Counted from the stretch's first letter, positions 6,662 through 15,912 are shown. The stretch is DNA of 64,000 nucleotides from Mediannikoviicoccus vaginalis (GCF_928097925.1 NZ_CAKMRI010000001.1:1612001-1676000); one strand, 5' to 3'. Program-made: numbers and translations. Notes: a model not told the origin generated them from the letters alone.

Positions 6662-9600
6662 ATGAAAGCGATAAATAAAGACATTTTAAAAGAGGTTAAA
6701 GGGTCTAAGGGACGTTTTTTATCCATTTTAATTATGGTGACCATTGGTGTTTTAGTGTTTGTGGGCCTTAAGGTCACAGGGCCCATAATGATAAGACGTG
6801 GAGACCAGTTTCTAGAAGACACCAACATGGCGGATATAGTTGTAAAATCCAGCCTTGATATGGATAATGAGGATTTGGACATTATCAAGGGCTACGAAAA
6901 CACCAAGGACTATGAAAAGACATTTGAAAAGGACTTTTATAACGGCAAAAAGGTTATGAGAGTTTCTTCTTTGAATGAAAAAATATCTAAGCCACTTCTT
7001 GTTGAAGGTAATTTACCCACAAAAGATGACGAAATTGTGCTAAATATAACCTCTAGAGAAAAATATAAAATTGGCGACAAGATAAAATTAAAAAAAGAAG
7101 AGTTAAACCCCTATGGATTTGAAGAGGGTGGAGAAGAATATATTCTTAAGAACTATGAGTACACAGTCACAGGTTTTGTTAAAACTCCAAAATACGTTGA
7201 TACTGTGGATCTAGGTTCCACAAACCTTGGCGCCGGTGCAGTGGAGGAACTAGGTTTTATTTTAAGGGACAATTTTAACACTGACGAGTTTACATCGGTG
7301 GACATTGTTTTAAAGAATATTAATGATAGAGGGTTTGAAAGCGAAAGTTATAGCAACATATTAAAGAAGTCTCGAGCAGACCTGGAAAATCTTTTTATAG
7401 ATAGACGTGCAGAGGTATACGAAAAACAGCGTACTGAAATAACTGACAAGATTAAAGACGGTGAAAAAGAGATACAGGACGCCAGGGACAAGATTAAAGA
7501 GGGCAGAGACAAGATAAATGACGGCTATAAAAAGCTTAACGAAGGTTACGACACATATGAAAAGCAAAAGGAAAAGTATGACAATGCCCTGGTTGAAAAT
7601 AAAAAACAACTTGACGAAGCAAAGGAAAAATTAAATTCTGAAAGGCCAAAGCTTAGTAAGGGTAAGAAAGAACTTGACGATGCAAAGAAGAAGCTTGACG
7701 ACGCAAAGGGTGAAATCGACAAGGGAAGGGCAGAACTTGGCAAGGCAAAGGCAGAATATGATGCAAATGTAAAAAAGGTTGAAGACGGATTTGCTCAAAT
7801 AAATAGCAAAGAGAGCGAGATAAATAACGGCATTGCTCAAATAGACAGTGGAATATCGCAAATTCAAGAAGGGAAGAGCAAACTTCCAGAACTACAGTCA
7901 AAGCTTAGTCAGTCCAAGCAGTGGAAGAAGGACCTTGAAACGGGAATTGCAAATTTGAAAGCTGGTATATTACAGGTTACTCAGGAAATAGCAGAAGTTG
8001 ATGCAAAAATAAATGCACTAGAGGCTAGCCTTGACCCAGAAAACCCTGATGAAGGGGTTAAAGCAAAAATTGAAGACCTTAAAGGGCAAAGAGATGCACT
8101 TGTGAAGCAAAAGGCTGACCTAGAGTCACAACTTCCAGGACTTGAAGCAAGACTTACTGAATTAAATAATGGAATTACACAGTTAGAATCTGCCATTTCA
8201 ATGATTAGTGGTGGAGATGCAAAGATTGAAGAATTAAAATCAAAAAGAGCCCAAGCCGCCCTAGGACTTGAAAGGCTTAGGGAAGAGAGAGGAAAGCTTC
8301 AAAATGCAAAGGAAGAACTAGCTAAAGGGAAAAGTACTCTAGATGAAAAAGAGGCTGAGTTTAAAAAGGGCCTAAAGGAATATGAAGACAATCTAGCAAA
8401 ATGGGAAAAAGAAAAGAAAAAATTTGATGATGGATACGGAAAATTTGAATCATCAGAAAAGATTTTAAACGACAATATAGCTCTTTATGAAAAGGGAAAG
8501 GCTGAAGGAAAAGCCCAGCTCGACGATGCACTAAGAAAGTTACAGTCTTCAGAAAAAGAGATTAAAGAAAATGAAAGAACTTTAGACGACAAAGAGAAAG
8601 AGGCTGAAGAAGAAATTTCAAAGGCACAAACAAAACTTGATGATGCCAGAAGATTTTTAAAAATACTTCTTGAACCACAGTTTAGTGTTGTAAGTAGAGA
8701 TAGCGACGCTGTGCTTTACAACTTCTTTGACGAAGCCAGTCGCCTAGAGATTATAAGTAATGTATTTCCTGTGTTTTTCTTCTTTATTGCAATTTTGGTT
8801 TCCCTTACAACAATGACCAGAATGGTGGAAGAAGAGAGAATTCAAATTGGTACACTAAAGGCCCTTGGATATAGCAACCTAGACATCATAAAAAAATATT
8901 TCATATATGGTGGTCTAGCATCATTAGCAGGGTCCATACTTGGTGTTATTCTAGGCCATAAATTAATCTCGCCTATAATATTTTCTGCATATGCATCACA
9001 TTATATCTTTGAAAGCGGAAACATTCCATACAATTTAAAATACTCCATGCTCTCAATTGCAATAGGAGTGCTATGTACCACATTTGCAGGAGTAATCGTC
9101 ACTACAAATTCACTTAGGGAGAACGCGGCGTCACTACTTAGACCAAAACCTCCTAAGTCAGGAGTGAGAATACTTCTTGAAAGAGTTGGCTTTATATGGA
9201 AGAGACTTTCATTTATGCAAAAGGTTACAATGAGAAATCTTTTCCGTTATAAGAGAAGGATGTTAATGACCATAATAGGCATATCTGGATGTACGGGACT
9301 TATATTTATGGGATTTGGCATAAGGGATTCACTATCATCCGTTCTTGAAAAGCAATACAGTGAAATCTACAAATACGACACCATTGCAGTTTATAATGAG
9401 GACCTTAGTCCAAATGCATTTAAAGAATATAAAGAGCTTTTAAAAGATGACAAGAAGATAAAGAATTCCAAGTCAATCTATATCGACAACTTGTCAAGTG
9501 AAGCGAAAAAGGGTCCTGATCAACAGATAACCCTTATAGTTCCAGAAAATACAACGGACTTAAAGGACTTTATAAAACTTAGAGAGAGAAAGGGTGGAAA

Positions 9601-10354
9601 CACCGTAAATCTAAAAAAAGACTCCGTTGTAATAAATGAAAAGCTTGCAAAGCTATACGACCTAAAAATTGGCGACGAAATAGATGTAAAGACAGAAAAG
9701 AATAAACATTATACGCTAAAGGTTGGAGGAATATCAGAACTTTACGCCGGCCACAATATGTATATGCCGAAGGACTATTACGAAAAGGTATTTGGGGAAG
9801 AGTTTGAAACCAATGCAGACCTTATAATTCTTCAAAGAGATAAAGATGGAAAATCCTCGGACTTAATTAGACAGATTAACGACAACAAGTCGGTGGTCTC
9901 CATTATAAATATAGAAAAGCACTCAAATATTTTTGATGCCCTAATCGGCTCACTGGACATGATAGTGTTCGTTATTATAACCTTCGCCTGCATACTTGCA
10001 TTTGTGGTGTTATATAACTTGACCAATATAAATGTATCAGAGAGACTACGAGAGCTTTCCACCATAAAAGTTCTAGGCTTTTACGACAAAGAGGTCACAG
10101 CCTATATCTATAGAGAGACATTTCTTCTAACCATCCTTGGAATACTCCTTGGATATTTAATAGGCTATTTAATGCACAAAATTATAATAGAAAGACTTAT
10201 TCCAGATAGCGCAATGCTAGATCCGAAATTACAAATATCAAACTTCCTATTGTCAGGAGCCATTACACTTCTATTTGCAGTAGTTGTAATGTTTGTAATC
10301 CACAATAAACTTAAGAAAGTTGATATGGTAGAGGCGTTAAAGGCAATAGAATAA
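6662..10354 (+). CDS. Giant FtsX-like ABC permease with a 400-residue coiled coil
   Basis: 1230 aa, about twice the size of a usual FtsX/MacB permease. An N-terminal membrane segment (LSILIMVTIGVLVFVGLKV) is followed by a MacB-like periplasmic region. Residues about 255-663 are an almost pure charged coiled coil with heptad-like KLDDAKxEIDKGRAEL blocks, broken once near the PDEG turn (about residue 460), so it could fold back as a hairpin. Then comes an FtsX domain (FFFIAILVSLTTMTRMVEEE), a second core unit and a C-terminal FtsX domain with three or four membrane helices. The coiled coil would project outside the cell. It is paired with the ATPase gene 1 nt upstream. Large coiled-coil permeases occur in other Firmicutes, but the substrate is not established. 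Confidence 0.85.
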   Translation: MKAINKDILKEVKGSKGRFLSILIMVTIGVLVFVGLKVTGPIMIRRGDQFLEDTNMADIVVKSSLDMDNEDLDIIKGYENTKDYEKTFEKDFYNGKKVMRVSSLNEKISKPLLVEGNLPTKDDEIVLNITSREKYKIGDKIKLKKEELNPYGFEEGGEEYILKNYEYTVTGFVKTPKYVDTVDLGSTNLGAGAVEELGFILRDNFNTDEFTSVDIVLKNINDRGFESESYSNILKKSRADLENLFIDRRAEVYEKQRTEITDKIKDGEKEIQDARDKIKEGRDKINDGYKKLNEGYDTYEKQKEKYDNALVENKKQLDEAKEKLNSERPKLSKGKKELDDAKKKLDDAKGEIDKGRAELGKAKAEYDANVKKVEDGFAQINSKESEINNGIAQIDSGISQIQEGKSKLPELQSKLSQSKQWKKDLETGIANLKAGILQVTQEIAEVDAKINALEASLDPENPDEGVKAKIEDLKGQRDALVKQKADLESQLPGLEARLTELNNGITQLESAISMISGGDAKIEELKSKRAQAALGLERLREERGKLQNAKEELAKGKSTLDEKEAEFKKGLKEYEDNLAKWEKEKKKFDDGYGKFESSEKILNDNIALYEKGKAEGKAQLDDALRKLQSSEKEIKENERTLDDKEKEAEEEISKAQTKLDDARRFLKILLEPQFSVVSRDSDAVLYNFFDEASRLEIISNVFPVFFFFIAILVSLTTMTRMVEEERIQIGTLKALGYSNLDIIKKYFIYGGLASLAGSILGVILGHKLISPIIFSAYASHYIFESGNIPYNLKYSMLSIAIGVLCTTFAGVIVTTNSLRENAASLLRPKPPKSGVRILLERVGFIWKRLSFMQKVTMRNLFRYKRRMLMTIIGISGCTGLIFMGFGIRDSLSSVLEKQYSEIYKYDTIAVYNEDLSPNAFKEYKELLKDDKKIKNSKSIYIDNLSSEAKKGPDQQITLIVPENTTDLKDFIKLRERKGGNTVNLKKDSVVINEKLAKLYDLKIGDEIDVKTEKNKHYTLKVGGISELYAGHNMYMPKDYYEKVFGEEFETNADLIILQRDKDGKSSDLIRQINDNKSVVSIINIEKHSNIFDALIGSLDMIVFVIITFACILAFVVLYNLTNINVSERLRELSTIKVLGFYDKEVTAYIYRETFLLTILGILLGYLIGYLMHKIIIERLIPDSAMLDPKLQISNFLLSGAITLLFAVVVMFVIHNKLKKVDMVEALKAIE

Positions 10355-10372
10355 TTAAAATTTAATAGAAAT

Positions 10373-10398
10373 AAAAGCCACTCCGCGGAGTGGCTTTT
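10373..10398. terminator. Bidirectional terminator
   Basis: A perfect 13-bp inverted repeat AAAAGCCACTCCG/CGGAGTGGCTTTT ends the ABC operon on the plus strand. It also lies just past the stop of the dehydrogenase remnant on the minus strand, as expected if that gene was once intact. Confidence 0.85.
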
Positions 10399-10401
10399 AA
10401 T

Positions 10402-10620
10402 CTAGAAGCCTATTTCTTTTCCTTCATAGATGTATTCTAATATTTTCTTCATGTCTTCAAATTCAGTTTTTCTTGGATTAGATGATGTACAAGCGTCAGC
10501 TACAGCTTCCTTTGCAATTCCATCTAATTTTTCTCTAAATTCTTCTTCGATTATACCGAAGTCTTTTAAATTATTTTTAATATCGAATTTAACAGCGTTT
10601 ATCTTTAAAATTTTTAGTTT
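10402..10620 (-). pseudogene. 3' remnant of an iron-containing alcohol dehydrogenase
   Basis: The last ~65 codons on the minus strand encode a recognisable Fe-alcohol dehydrogenase C-terminus: NNLKDFGIIEEEFREKL, then ADACTSSNPRK and a final helix KKILEYIYEG. Everything N-terminal to this, including the NAD and iron sites, is missing; upstream the frame runs into unrelated sequence and then into the start of the divergent radical SAM gene at 10681. The fragment keeps its stop codon and terminator. It is read as a deletion remnant, not a functional gene. Confidence 0.75.
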
Positions 10621-10680
10621 TCTACTTCCTGGACAGTAAGTCCATTCTACATTAAAATAATAAATAGAAAGGAAATAGAA

Positions 10681-11589
10681 ATGATAAAAGGTTTTTACGA
10701 CAAATACATGTATACTCCAATGCCTGAGATGCATAATGAAATGATTCCAGTAACCGACGGATGTTCCTATGGCAAATGCATTTATTGTGACTTGAATATG
10801 GGCAAAAAGTTTCGCGTATTTGATTTAGAAGATATAAAAAAATATATAAGGAAAAGAGCGAGGTTCTACGAAGATAAGAGATTTACTCCAAATAAATTTA
10901 CCCTTCTTGAAGGAAATCCACTTTGCCTTAAAACAGAATTTCTTGCAGAGATTTTGAAGGAGATAAAAGTGAATTTTCCAAATATGAAATATGTCTCCTG
11001 CTTTGCCCGTTCTGAAGATGTACTTAGAAAAACTAAAGAAGATTTAAAGTATTTAAAGAGCTTGGGACTGGATAGACTTTGCCTTGGCATAGAATCGGGA
11101 GATGATGAAGTTTTAAAATTTCACCATAAGGGAGTTACCACAGAGGAACAACTAAAGGCCATTAGAATGCTTGAAGAAGTGGGTATAGACTATTCATGCT
11201 ATATTATGCTTGGCCTGGGAGGAAAAGAACGTTCAAGGGAACATATACTAAACACTGCAAAATTTTTAAATAAGACAAATCCATTTGAAATAGTAGTGGT
11301 AAACTTAGTGATTTTTTCAGGAGCAAATTTAGTTGATTATGTTAAAAGTGGAGAGTTTAAAAGAATTTCATTAAAAGAGCAGATAGAAGAGGAGATACTA
11401 CTTCTAGAAAATTTAAAAATTCATACAATTTACAATGGAACCCATAAGACAAAAATACTTCCCCTTACAACGATGATTCCAGATAGAAAAGATGATTTGT
11501 TGAAACTATTAAGAGAGGAAGACAAAAAGACAAATAGAGAATTGTTAAAGGAAGAAAAAAAGAAATGGGGAGTATGGGATAAAGAATAG
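10681..11589 (+). CDS. Radical SAM protein of unknown substrate
   Basis: 302 aa. A cluster-binding motif CSYGKCIYC (C28-X4-C33-X2-C36) has a four-residue first spacing instead of the usual three; this variant recurs in a group of clostridial radical SAM proteins. A central LCLGIESGDDEVL and YIMLGLGG fit the TIM-barrel SAM-binding strands of the Elp3/MiaB/NifB-like superfamily. No C-terminal auxiliary cluster or TRAM domain is seen. SD AAAGGAA precedes the ATG. It stands alone between the dehydrogenase remnant and a repeat region, so context gives no function. Confidence 0.75.
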   Translation: MIKGFYDKYMYTPMPEMHNEMIPVTDGCSYGKCIYCDLNMGKKFRVFDLEDIKKYIRKRARFYEDKRFTPNKFTLLEGNPLCLKTEFLAEILKEIKVNFPNMKYVSCFARSEDVLRKTKEDLKYLKSLGLDRLCLGIESGDDEVLKFHHKGVTTEEQLKAIRMLEEVGIDYSCYIMLGLGGKERSREHILNTAKFLNKTNPFEIVVVNLVIFSGANLVDYVKSGEFKRISLKEQIEEEILLLENLKIHTIYNGTHKTKILPLTTMIPDRKDDLLKLLREEDKKTNRELLKEEKKKWGVWDKE

Positions 11590-11597
11590 TGGAAAGT

Positions 11598-11704
11598 GAA
11601 ACGAGATCGACATTTGACCTACTACGAAGACTTCGTCTTCTGTTAGGTCAAGAATACTTCGACTACAATTTTTACTTCGTAAAAATTTTCGCTCAAGATG
11701 ACAT
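11598..11704. repeat. Composite hairpin repeats (m1 and unoccupied m2)
   Basis: First, a nested hairpin with TTGACCTA/TAGGTCAA outer arms and GAAGAC/GTCTTC inner arms (about 11614-11650); a near-identical copy lies at 46908-46945. Then TTCGACT, a self-complementary variable insert, and CGCTCAAGATGACA (11658-11702). The last unit is the same repeat (reverse orientation) that is interrupted by the IS copies elsewhere. The stretch 11590-11981 has no credible gene. Confidence 0.75.
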
Positions 11705-11750
11705 AAGAGTGGATAATATTCCTAGGAAGAAGGAGTACAAAATACACTAT

Positions 11751-11949
11751 GTGCCGTAGGCACAAGCAGGAAAGCCTTAGCTTTCCAACAACTTTTTAAA
11801 AGGGGTCTTGGGGATATCCCCAAGTCGTTGGGAGGTAAAGGGGGTTCTCAAGGGGGATAGGAACCGTACGAAACGGTGCCTTTTCCCCCTTGGTAGAATA
11901 AAAAGAAAACATATATTAGAAATAAATAGGTAGTAGGGCAAAGCCCTAC
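11751..11949 (+). repeat. Structured intergenic repeat R, copy 1
   Basis: Ordered hairpins: GTGCC/GGCAC (11751-11763), GGAAAGC/GCTTTCC (11769-11786), the palindrome CTTGGGGATATCCCCAAG (11807-11824), a long hairpin CAAGGGGG/CCCCCTTG enclosing CCGT/ACGG (11849-11892), and GTAGGGC/GCCCTAC (11933-11949). Copies with the same order lie at 47007-47207 and, reversed, 50197-50396. Its last hairpin is 36 nt from the rae1 terminator. Short reading frames across it are judged non-coding. Confidence 0.8.
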
Positions 11950-11981
11950 AAAACAAACCCTGAAAGTTAAACTTTCGCAAT

Positions 11982-12007
11982 TAAAAAGTGAGGGCATTCC
12001 CTCACTT
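11982..12007 (-). terminator. Intrinsic terminator of rlmB-rae1
   Basis: AAGTGAGGG/CCCTCACTT stem (11986-11994, 11999-12007) followed by a T-run on the minus strand; overlaps the rae1 stop. Confidence 0.8.
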
Positions 12008-12529
12008 CTTTAATTGCTTTGCTATTTCGTCTAGGATATTTTTTGTTTTTTCATCTAATGTTACCATGTTCTTTTGTTGATACTCTGGTTCTTTTACCTT
12101 CATTCTGGTCATTTGGTTTTTCAAATTGTTGTATTCTACCAACAGCTCTCTTGATGAAAGTCTTGTTCCACCACGACTAAGTATGGTCTGTTGTATAAGG
12201 CTGTCGTCGGTGGCAACTCTAATAACATCTCTTTTTCCTGTAAGATCCAATACTCTTTCTATGTATTGGTCGGCGGTTTCTTTTTGTTTTGTAAAGTAGA
12301 CTGTAATGTTTTTACAAACTCTTTCGCCGATTGTTCTCTCTCCTGTGGCAAGGTAGGCGTCGAATACGAGATATACTTTTTCTTCCCCTAGGGACTGATA
12401 TTCTGAAAGTATATTTATAAGCTCTTCTCTGGAAGCGTCAAGGCTAATATTGTCTTTTATGGCAATTAGTTTTGGCCATGCGTTTATAATGTTATATCCA
12501 TCCACAAAGATGATTTTCTTTTTAGACAT
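12002..12529 (-). CDS. rae1: NYN/PIN-like ribonuclease, YacP/Rae1 family
   Basis: 175 aa. The N-terminal IIFVDGYNIINAWP contains the conserved first Asp and Asn of the NYN fold. VYLVFDAYLA, the acidic ETADQYIERV and the RVATDDSLIQ segments complete the acidic nuclease pocket. In Bacillus the family member Rae1 is a ribosome-associated mRNA endonuclease, and it is likewise encoded directly after rlmB. Here its ATG overlaps the rlmB stop by 8 nt, so the two are translationally coupled. The C-terminal ~25 residues form a charged helix. Confidence 0.88.
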   Translation of the reverse strand: MSKKKIIFVDGYNIINAWPKLIAIKDNISLDASREELINILSEYQSLGEEKVYLVFDAYLATGERTIGERVCKNITVYFTKQKETADQYIERVLDLTGKRDVIRVATDDSLIQQTILSRGGTRLSSRELLVEYNNLKNQMTRMKVKEPEYQQKNMVTLDEKTKNILDEIAKQLKK

Positions 12530-13253
12530 CTCTTTGCCTTAGGACTTCGTAGCAAACCACTGCACATGCATTTGATGCATTCAGTGAAGTTATCTTTCCA
12601 CGCATAGGTATCTTGATTAAATCGTCGCAGTTTTTCTTTATCTGCATTGAAATTCCCTTGCCCTCGTTGCCGATAACTATTGCAATTGGTCCTGTTAAAT
12701 TGGTTTTATTGTAATAACTTTTCGCATCGCCATCTGTTCCATAGACAAATATATTTTTTTCTTTTAGTTCATCAATGGTTCTATTTATATTTGTCACTTT
12801 GGCAACTTTCAAGTAGTTGCATGCTCCCGCTGATGATTTATAAACCGTAGAGTTGATGCTTGCAGATCTTCTCTTTGGAATAATCACACCATGCACTCCT
12901 GCGGTTTCACAGCTTCTTATTATTGCACCAAGGTTATGTGGGTCTTCGATTTCGTCCAGTATGACGATGAAGGGGTCTTCTTCTCTATTCTTTGCCTCGT
13001 TTAAAATATCTTCAACTGATGAGTATTCAAAAGAAGATATTGAAGCGATAACTCCTTGGTGAACTTCGCCTTTTGCCATATTGTCCAAGGTCTTTTTATC
13101 TACGGTCTTTATTATTACATTTTTATTTTTTGCCCTGCCAATTACTTTTTCAATTGAGCCTTTTAAATTGCCCTTTTGGATGTATAGCTCTTCAACTTTT
13201 CCTGTGTTCAAAGCTTCCAAACAGGCATTTCTTCCATATATTAATTCGTCCAT
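12522..13253 (-). CDS. rlmB: 23S rRNA (guanosine-2'-O)-methyltransferase RlmB (TrmH/SPOUT)
   Basis: 243 aa. An N-terminal substrate-binding domain (LIYGRNACLEAL) is followed by the SPOUT core: motif 1 ILDEIEDPHNLGAIIRSCE, motif 2 IAIVIGNEGKGIS and motif 3 IPMRGKITSLNASNA, which build the SAM-binding knot. The family methylates G2251 (E. coli numbering) of 23S rRNA or a similar guanosine. ATG at 13253 is chosen because GGAAGAG lies just before it and it follows the upstream stop by about 10 nt; a TTG at 13277 would overlap the previous gene without a better site. Confidence 0.9.
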   Translation of the reverse strand: MDELIYGRNACLEALNTGKVEELYIQKGNLKGSIEKVIGRAKNKNVIIKTVDKKTLDNMAKGEVHQGVIASISSFEYSSVEDILNEAKNREEDPFIVILDEIEDPHNLGAIIRSCETAGVHGVIIPKRRSASINSTVYKSSAGACNYLKVAKVTNINRTIDELKEKNIFVYGTDGDAKSYYNKTNLTGPIAIVIGNEGKGISMQIKKNCDDLIKIPMRGKITSLNASNACAVVCYEVLRQRDV

Positions 13254-13263
13254 TTTCTCTTCC

Positions 13264-13869
13264 TTACTTAGCTTCAAAATTCATTATCTCTAAATAGTTT
13301 TCGGTACTTTGTGAACCTTCAATTTTTTCTCCCGAACTAAGAACTATTGTTGGGATAAGATTTATTCCTTCTGATTTTGCTATTTTGCTATCTTCTAAAA
13401 CTTTTTCTAAAAGTGTATCGTTTTTTAAAATATTTTCAACATCGCCGTTTAATTCTAATTTATTTAAAACTTCTTGTAGTACCTTTTCATCGTTTATATT
13501 TTTTGCTTCCACAAAGTAAGCTGTAAATATTTCGTATGCAAGGTCTAGATATTTTTCGTCATTTTCAAAGTTTTTCAAAAGCATATGTGCCTTTGTGGTG
13601 TTTAATTCATCTATTTTTAAAAAATCCACATCAAGTCCTTCACTCTTTAATGTATTTGTTGGTCCCATGGTCATTTGCATCGCTTTTTCCATGTTGACAT
13701 TGTACTTTTTACTTAAACTTTCTATATAGTTAACATTTTCTTTTAATTTAGGACTTAATCTAAAGGATGAAAGTTTAAAACCTCCTAATTTACTGTCCTT
13801 TAAAGCCTCTTTCATTCTCTTGAGCCCGATTAAACAAAAAGGGCATGTAAAATCCATCCAAACTTTCAT
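13264..13869 (-). CDS. DsbA/FrnE-family thiol oxidoreductase
   Basis: 201 aa, cytoplasmic (no signal peptide). The N-terminus MKVWMDFTCPFCLIGLKRM carries the CPFC redox pair of the DsbA/FrnE family, followed by the helical insert and a C-terminal thioredoxin half with the cis-Pro segment NLIPTIVL. FrnE-like proteins are thiol-disulfide oxidoreductases of unclear partner. AGGAGG precedes the ATG. It heads the rlmB-rae1 group, with short spacing, so the three are probably one operon. Confidence 0.82.
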   Translation of the reverse strand: MKVWMDFTCPFCLIGLKRMKEALKDSKLGGFKLSSFRLSPKLKENVNYIESLSKKYNVNMEKAMQMTMGPTNTLKSEGLDVDFLKIDELNTTKAHMLLKNFENDEKYLDLAYEIFTAYFVEAKNINDEKVLQEVLNKLELNGDVENILKNDTLLEKVLEDSKIAKSEGINLIPTIVLSSGEKIEGSQSTENYLEIMNFEAK

Positions 13870-13946
13870 TTCTACCTCCTAATGTTCCTATTATATCATT
13901 CTTTTATTATTTTAAGGCATATTATACAATTATGTTGGAGGTAATT

Positions 13947-15401
13947 ATGGAAAACGCAGTTATTTTACAAGGATTTGAATGGTACTTGCCGGACGATGGC
14001 AACCATTATAATAAATTAAAGGAAATGGCGGAACATCTTGCTGAAGTTGGATTTAATGCAATATGGCTTCCACCATTTTGCAAGGCCACTGGAACAAACG
14101 ACGTAGGTTATGGAATTTACGATTTATATGACCTTGGTGAGTTCGACCAAAAGGGCAGTGTTAGGACCAAGTATGGCACTAAGGAAGAATTAAAGTCTTT
14201 AATAGACACTCTTCATGAAAAAGGCATTTTAGTTTATGGAGATATTATTTTAAATCACAAGGCAGCGGCGGACGAAGAGGAAGTCTTTAAAGCTATTCAA
14301 GTTGACGAAAACGATAGAAATAAAGAGATTGGAGAAGTACATGACATCAAAGCCTGGACCAAGTTTACATTTCCTGGACGAAAGGGAAAGTATTCTGAAT
14401 TCACATGGTTTTTTGAACACTTTACCGGCGTGGACTACGACTCTTTAAATGATGTTAAGGGAGTTTTTAAAATTGTCGGCGATGGTAAGGGATGGGACTG
14501 GGGTGTGTCCAATGAAAAGGGCAACTTCGACTATCTTATGTTTGCAGATATTGACCACAATCATCCGGATGTTAGGAAAGAACTTTTCAATTGGGGCTAT
14601 TGGATTATTGACGAACTGGGCCTTGATGGAATGAGGTTTGACGCCTTAAAACATATTGGAGACCAGTTTATTTTAGATTTTTGCAATCATATTAAGGCGA
14701 AGGAAGATTTAAAGGAAGGCTTTTATCTATTTGGCGAGTACTGGCTAAGTGACCCGGGCACGGTGAATGGGTATCTATATGACACCAAGTACGATATAGA
14801 TTTATTTGACGTTGGGCTTCACTACAATATGGTGGAGGCATCAAAGAACGGCGACTACGATATTAGGCGTATCTTTGACAACAGCTTGGTAAAGGAACAT
14901 CCTGGCCTCGCCGTTACATTTGTGGACAACCACGACTCACAACCGGGACAGGCACTGGAGTCCTTTGTGGATGATTGGTTCAAAAAGATTGCCTATGGAA
15001 TAATTTTATTACAGAAGGATGGTTATCCTACAGTGTTTTGGGGCGACTACATGGGCATGGGAGAGCCTGTAAATTCAAATGGCCACAAAGACATGATTGA
15101 AAACCTTATGTATATTAGGCGAGAGTTTGCATATGGAGAGCAAGATATGTACTATGAGTCAGACAAGCTACTTGGCTTTGTAAGACATGGGGACGAAGAG
15201 CACAATAAGAAGCTTGCGGTACTAATATCCACTGGGGACATGGCCACCTTGAGGATGTTTGTAGGAGAAGAGGAAGCTGGAAAAATTTATAAGGAATATA
15301 CTGGGGACAACTTAAATGAAGTAACCATTGACGACGAGGGCTTTGGTGAATTTGAAGTTGGCCCGGGAACTATAACTTGTTGGAGTGAGAAAGATGAATA
15401 A
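13947..15401 (+). CDS. Cytoplasmic alpha-amylase (GH13)
   Basis: 484 aa without a signal peptide, so it acts inside the cell on glycogen- or maltodextrin-type glucans. GH13 regions visible: DIILNHKAAAD, DGMRFDALKHI (catalytic Asp nucleophile), FLFGEYW-like YLFGEYWLS (acid/base Glu) and FVDNHDSQPG (third Asp). The overall sequence is of the cytoplasmic AmyA type with a C-terminal beta domain. The ATG at 13947 has GGAGG 6 nt upstream; an in-frame ATG at 13932 overlaps that site. Stop overlaps the start of the next gene by 8 nt. Confidence 0.9.
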   Translation: MENAVILQGFEWYLPDDGNHYNKLKEMAEHLAEVGFNAIWLPPFCKATGTNDVGYGIYDLYDLGEFDQKGSVRTKYGTKEELKSLIDTLHEKGILVYGDIILNHKAAADEEEVFKAIQVDENDRNKEIGEVHDIKAWTKFTFPGRKGKYSEFTWFFEHFTGVDYDSLNDVKGVFKIVGDGKGWDWGVSNEKGNFDYLMFADIDHNHPDVRKELFNWGYWIIDELGLDGMRFDALKHIGDQFILDFCNHIKAKEDLKEGFYLFGEYWLSDPGTVNGYLYDTKYDIDLFDVGLHYNMVEASKNGDYDIRRIFDNSLVKEHPGLAVTFVDNHDSQPGQALESFVDDWFKKIAYGIILLQKDGYPTVFWGDYMGMGEPVNSNGHKDMIENLMYIRREFAYGEQDMYYESDKLLGFVRHGDEEHNKKLAVLISTGDMATLRMFVGEEEAGKIYKEYTGDNLNEVTIDDEGFGEFEVGPGTITCWSEKDE

Positions 15402-15912
15402 AAATAAAACTAGAAATATTACACATTACACCATGGAGGAGCTTCGTGAAGCAACACATAAGAAGCTTCATGACAGAGATGTTCATGTACAGGACATTGC
15501 AGACATCGTGTTTGAATTGCAAAAGGATTACTTTGAAGACCTAACACCGGAAGTTTGTAGGGAAAATGTTATGGCGGTGCTTTCAAAGAGGGAAGTTTGC
15601 CACGCCATATTAACAGGCATTGCCCTAGACGAAATGGCGGAGAAGAACTTACTTGAAGACCCCCTTCTTACAATTGTAAAAAATGATGAGGGGCTTTATG
15701 GAATTGACGAAATAATTCCCCTTTCAATTGTAAATATATATGGATCCATTGGTCTAACTAACTTTGGTTATCTGGACAAGGAAAAGCTTGGAATAATAAA
15801 GGACTTGGATGAAAATAAAAATCCGAAGACTGAAGTGAACACATTTATGGACGATATTGTGGCGGCACTGGCGGCGGCTGCAGCAAGTAGGCTTGCCCAT
15901 GGCAGGAAATAA
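15394..15912 (+). CDS. PgpA/YutG-family phosphatidylglycerophosphatase-like protein
   Basis: 172 aa. The segments LTPEVCRENVMAVLSKREV, LLTIVKNDEGLYGIDEIIPL and the C-terminal DDIVAALAAAAASRLAHG match the YutG/PgpA group of Firmicutes. True PgpA dephosphorylates phosphatidylglycerolphosphate, but the shorter YutG-like members are poorly characterised, so the activity is inferred. ATG at 15394 is chosen over GTG at 15385 because GGAG lies 8 nt before it. Overlaps the amylase gene by 8 nt and the RNase H gene by 14 nt. Confidence 0.8.
   Translation: MNKNKTRNITHYTMEELREATHKKLHDRDVHVQDIADIVFELQKDYFEDLTPEVCRENVMAVLSKREVCHAILTGIALDEMAEKNLLEDPLLTIVKNDEGLYGIDEIIPLSIVNIYGSIGLTNFGYLDKEKLGIIKDLDENKNPKTEVNTFMDDIVAALAAAAASRLAHGRK

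Noticed and set aside
7361-8196. Several minus-strand frames inside the coiled-coil permease
   Set aside because: Low-complexity Leu/Ser/Phe-rich antisense of Lys/Glu-rich coding sequence.
10621-10734. N-terminal part of the 110-codon minus-strand frame at the dehydrogenase remnant
   Set aside because: Residues are not dehydrogenase-like and it overlaps the divergent radical SAM gene; chance open frame.
11777-11980. 67-codon reading frame across repeat R (similar one at 47043-47249)
   Set aside because: Similarity between the copies is explained by conserved hairpins; frames differ between copies (copy 3 is read differently), starts lack ribosome sites.
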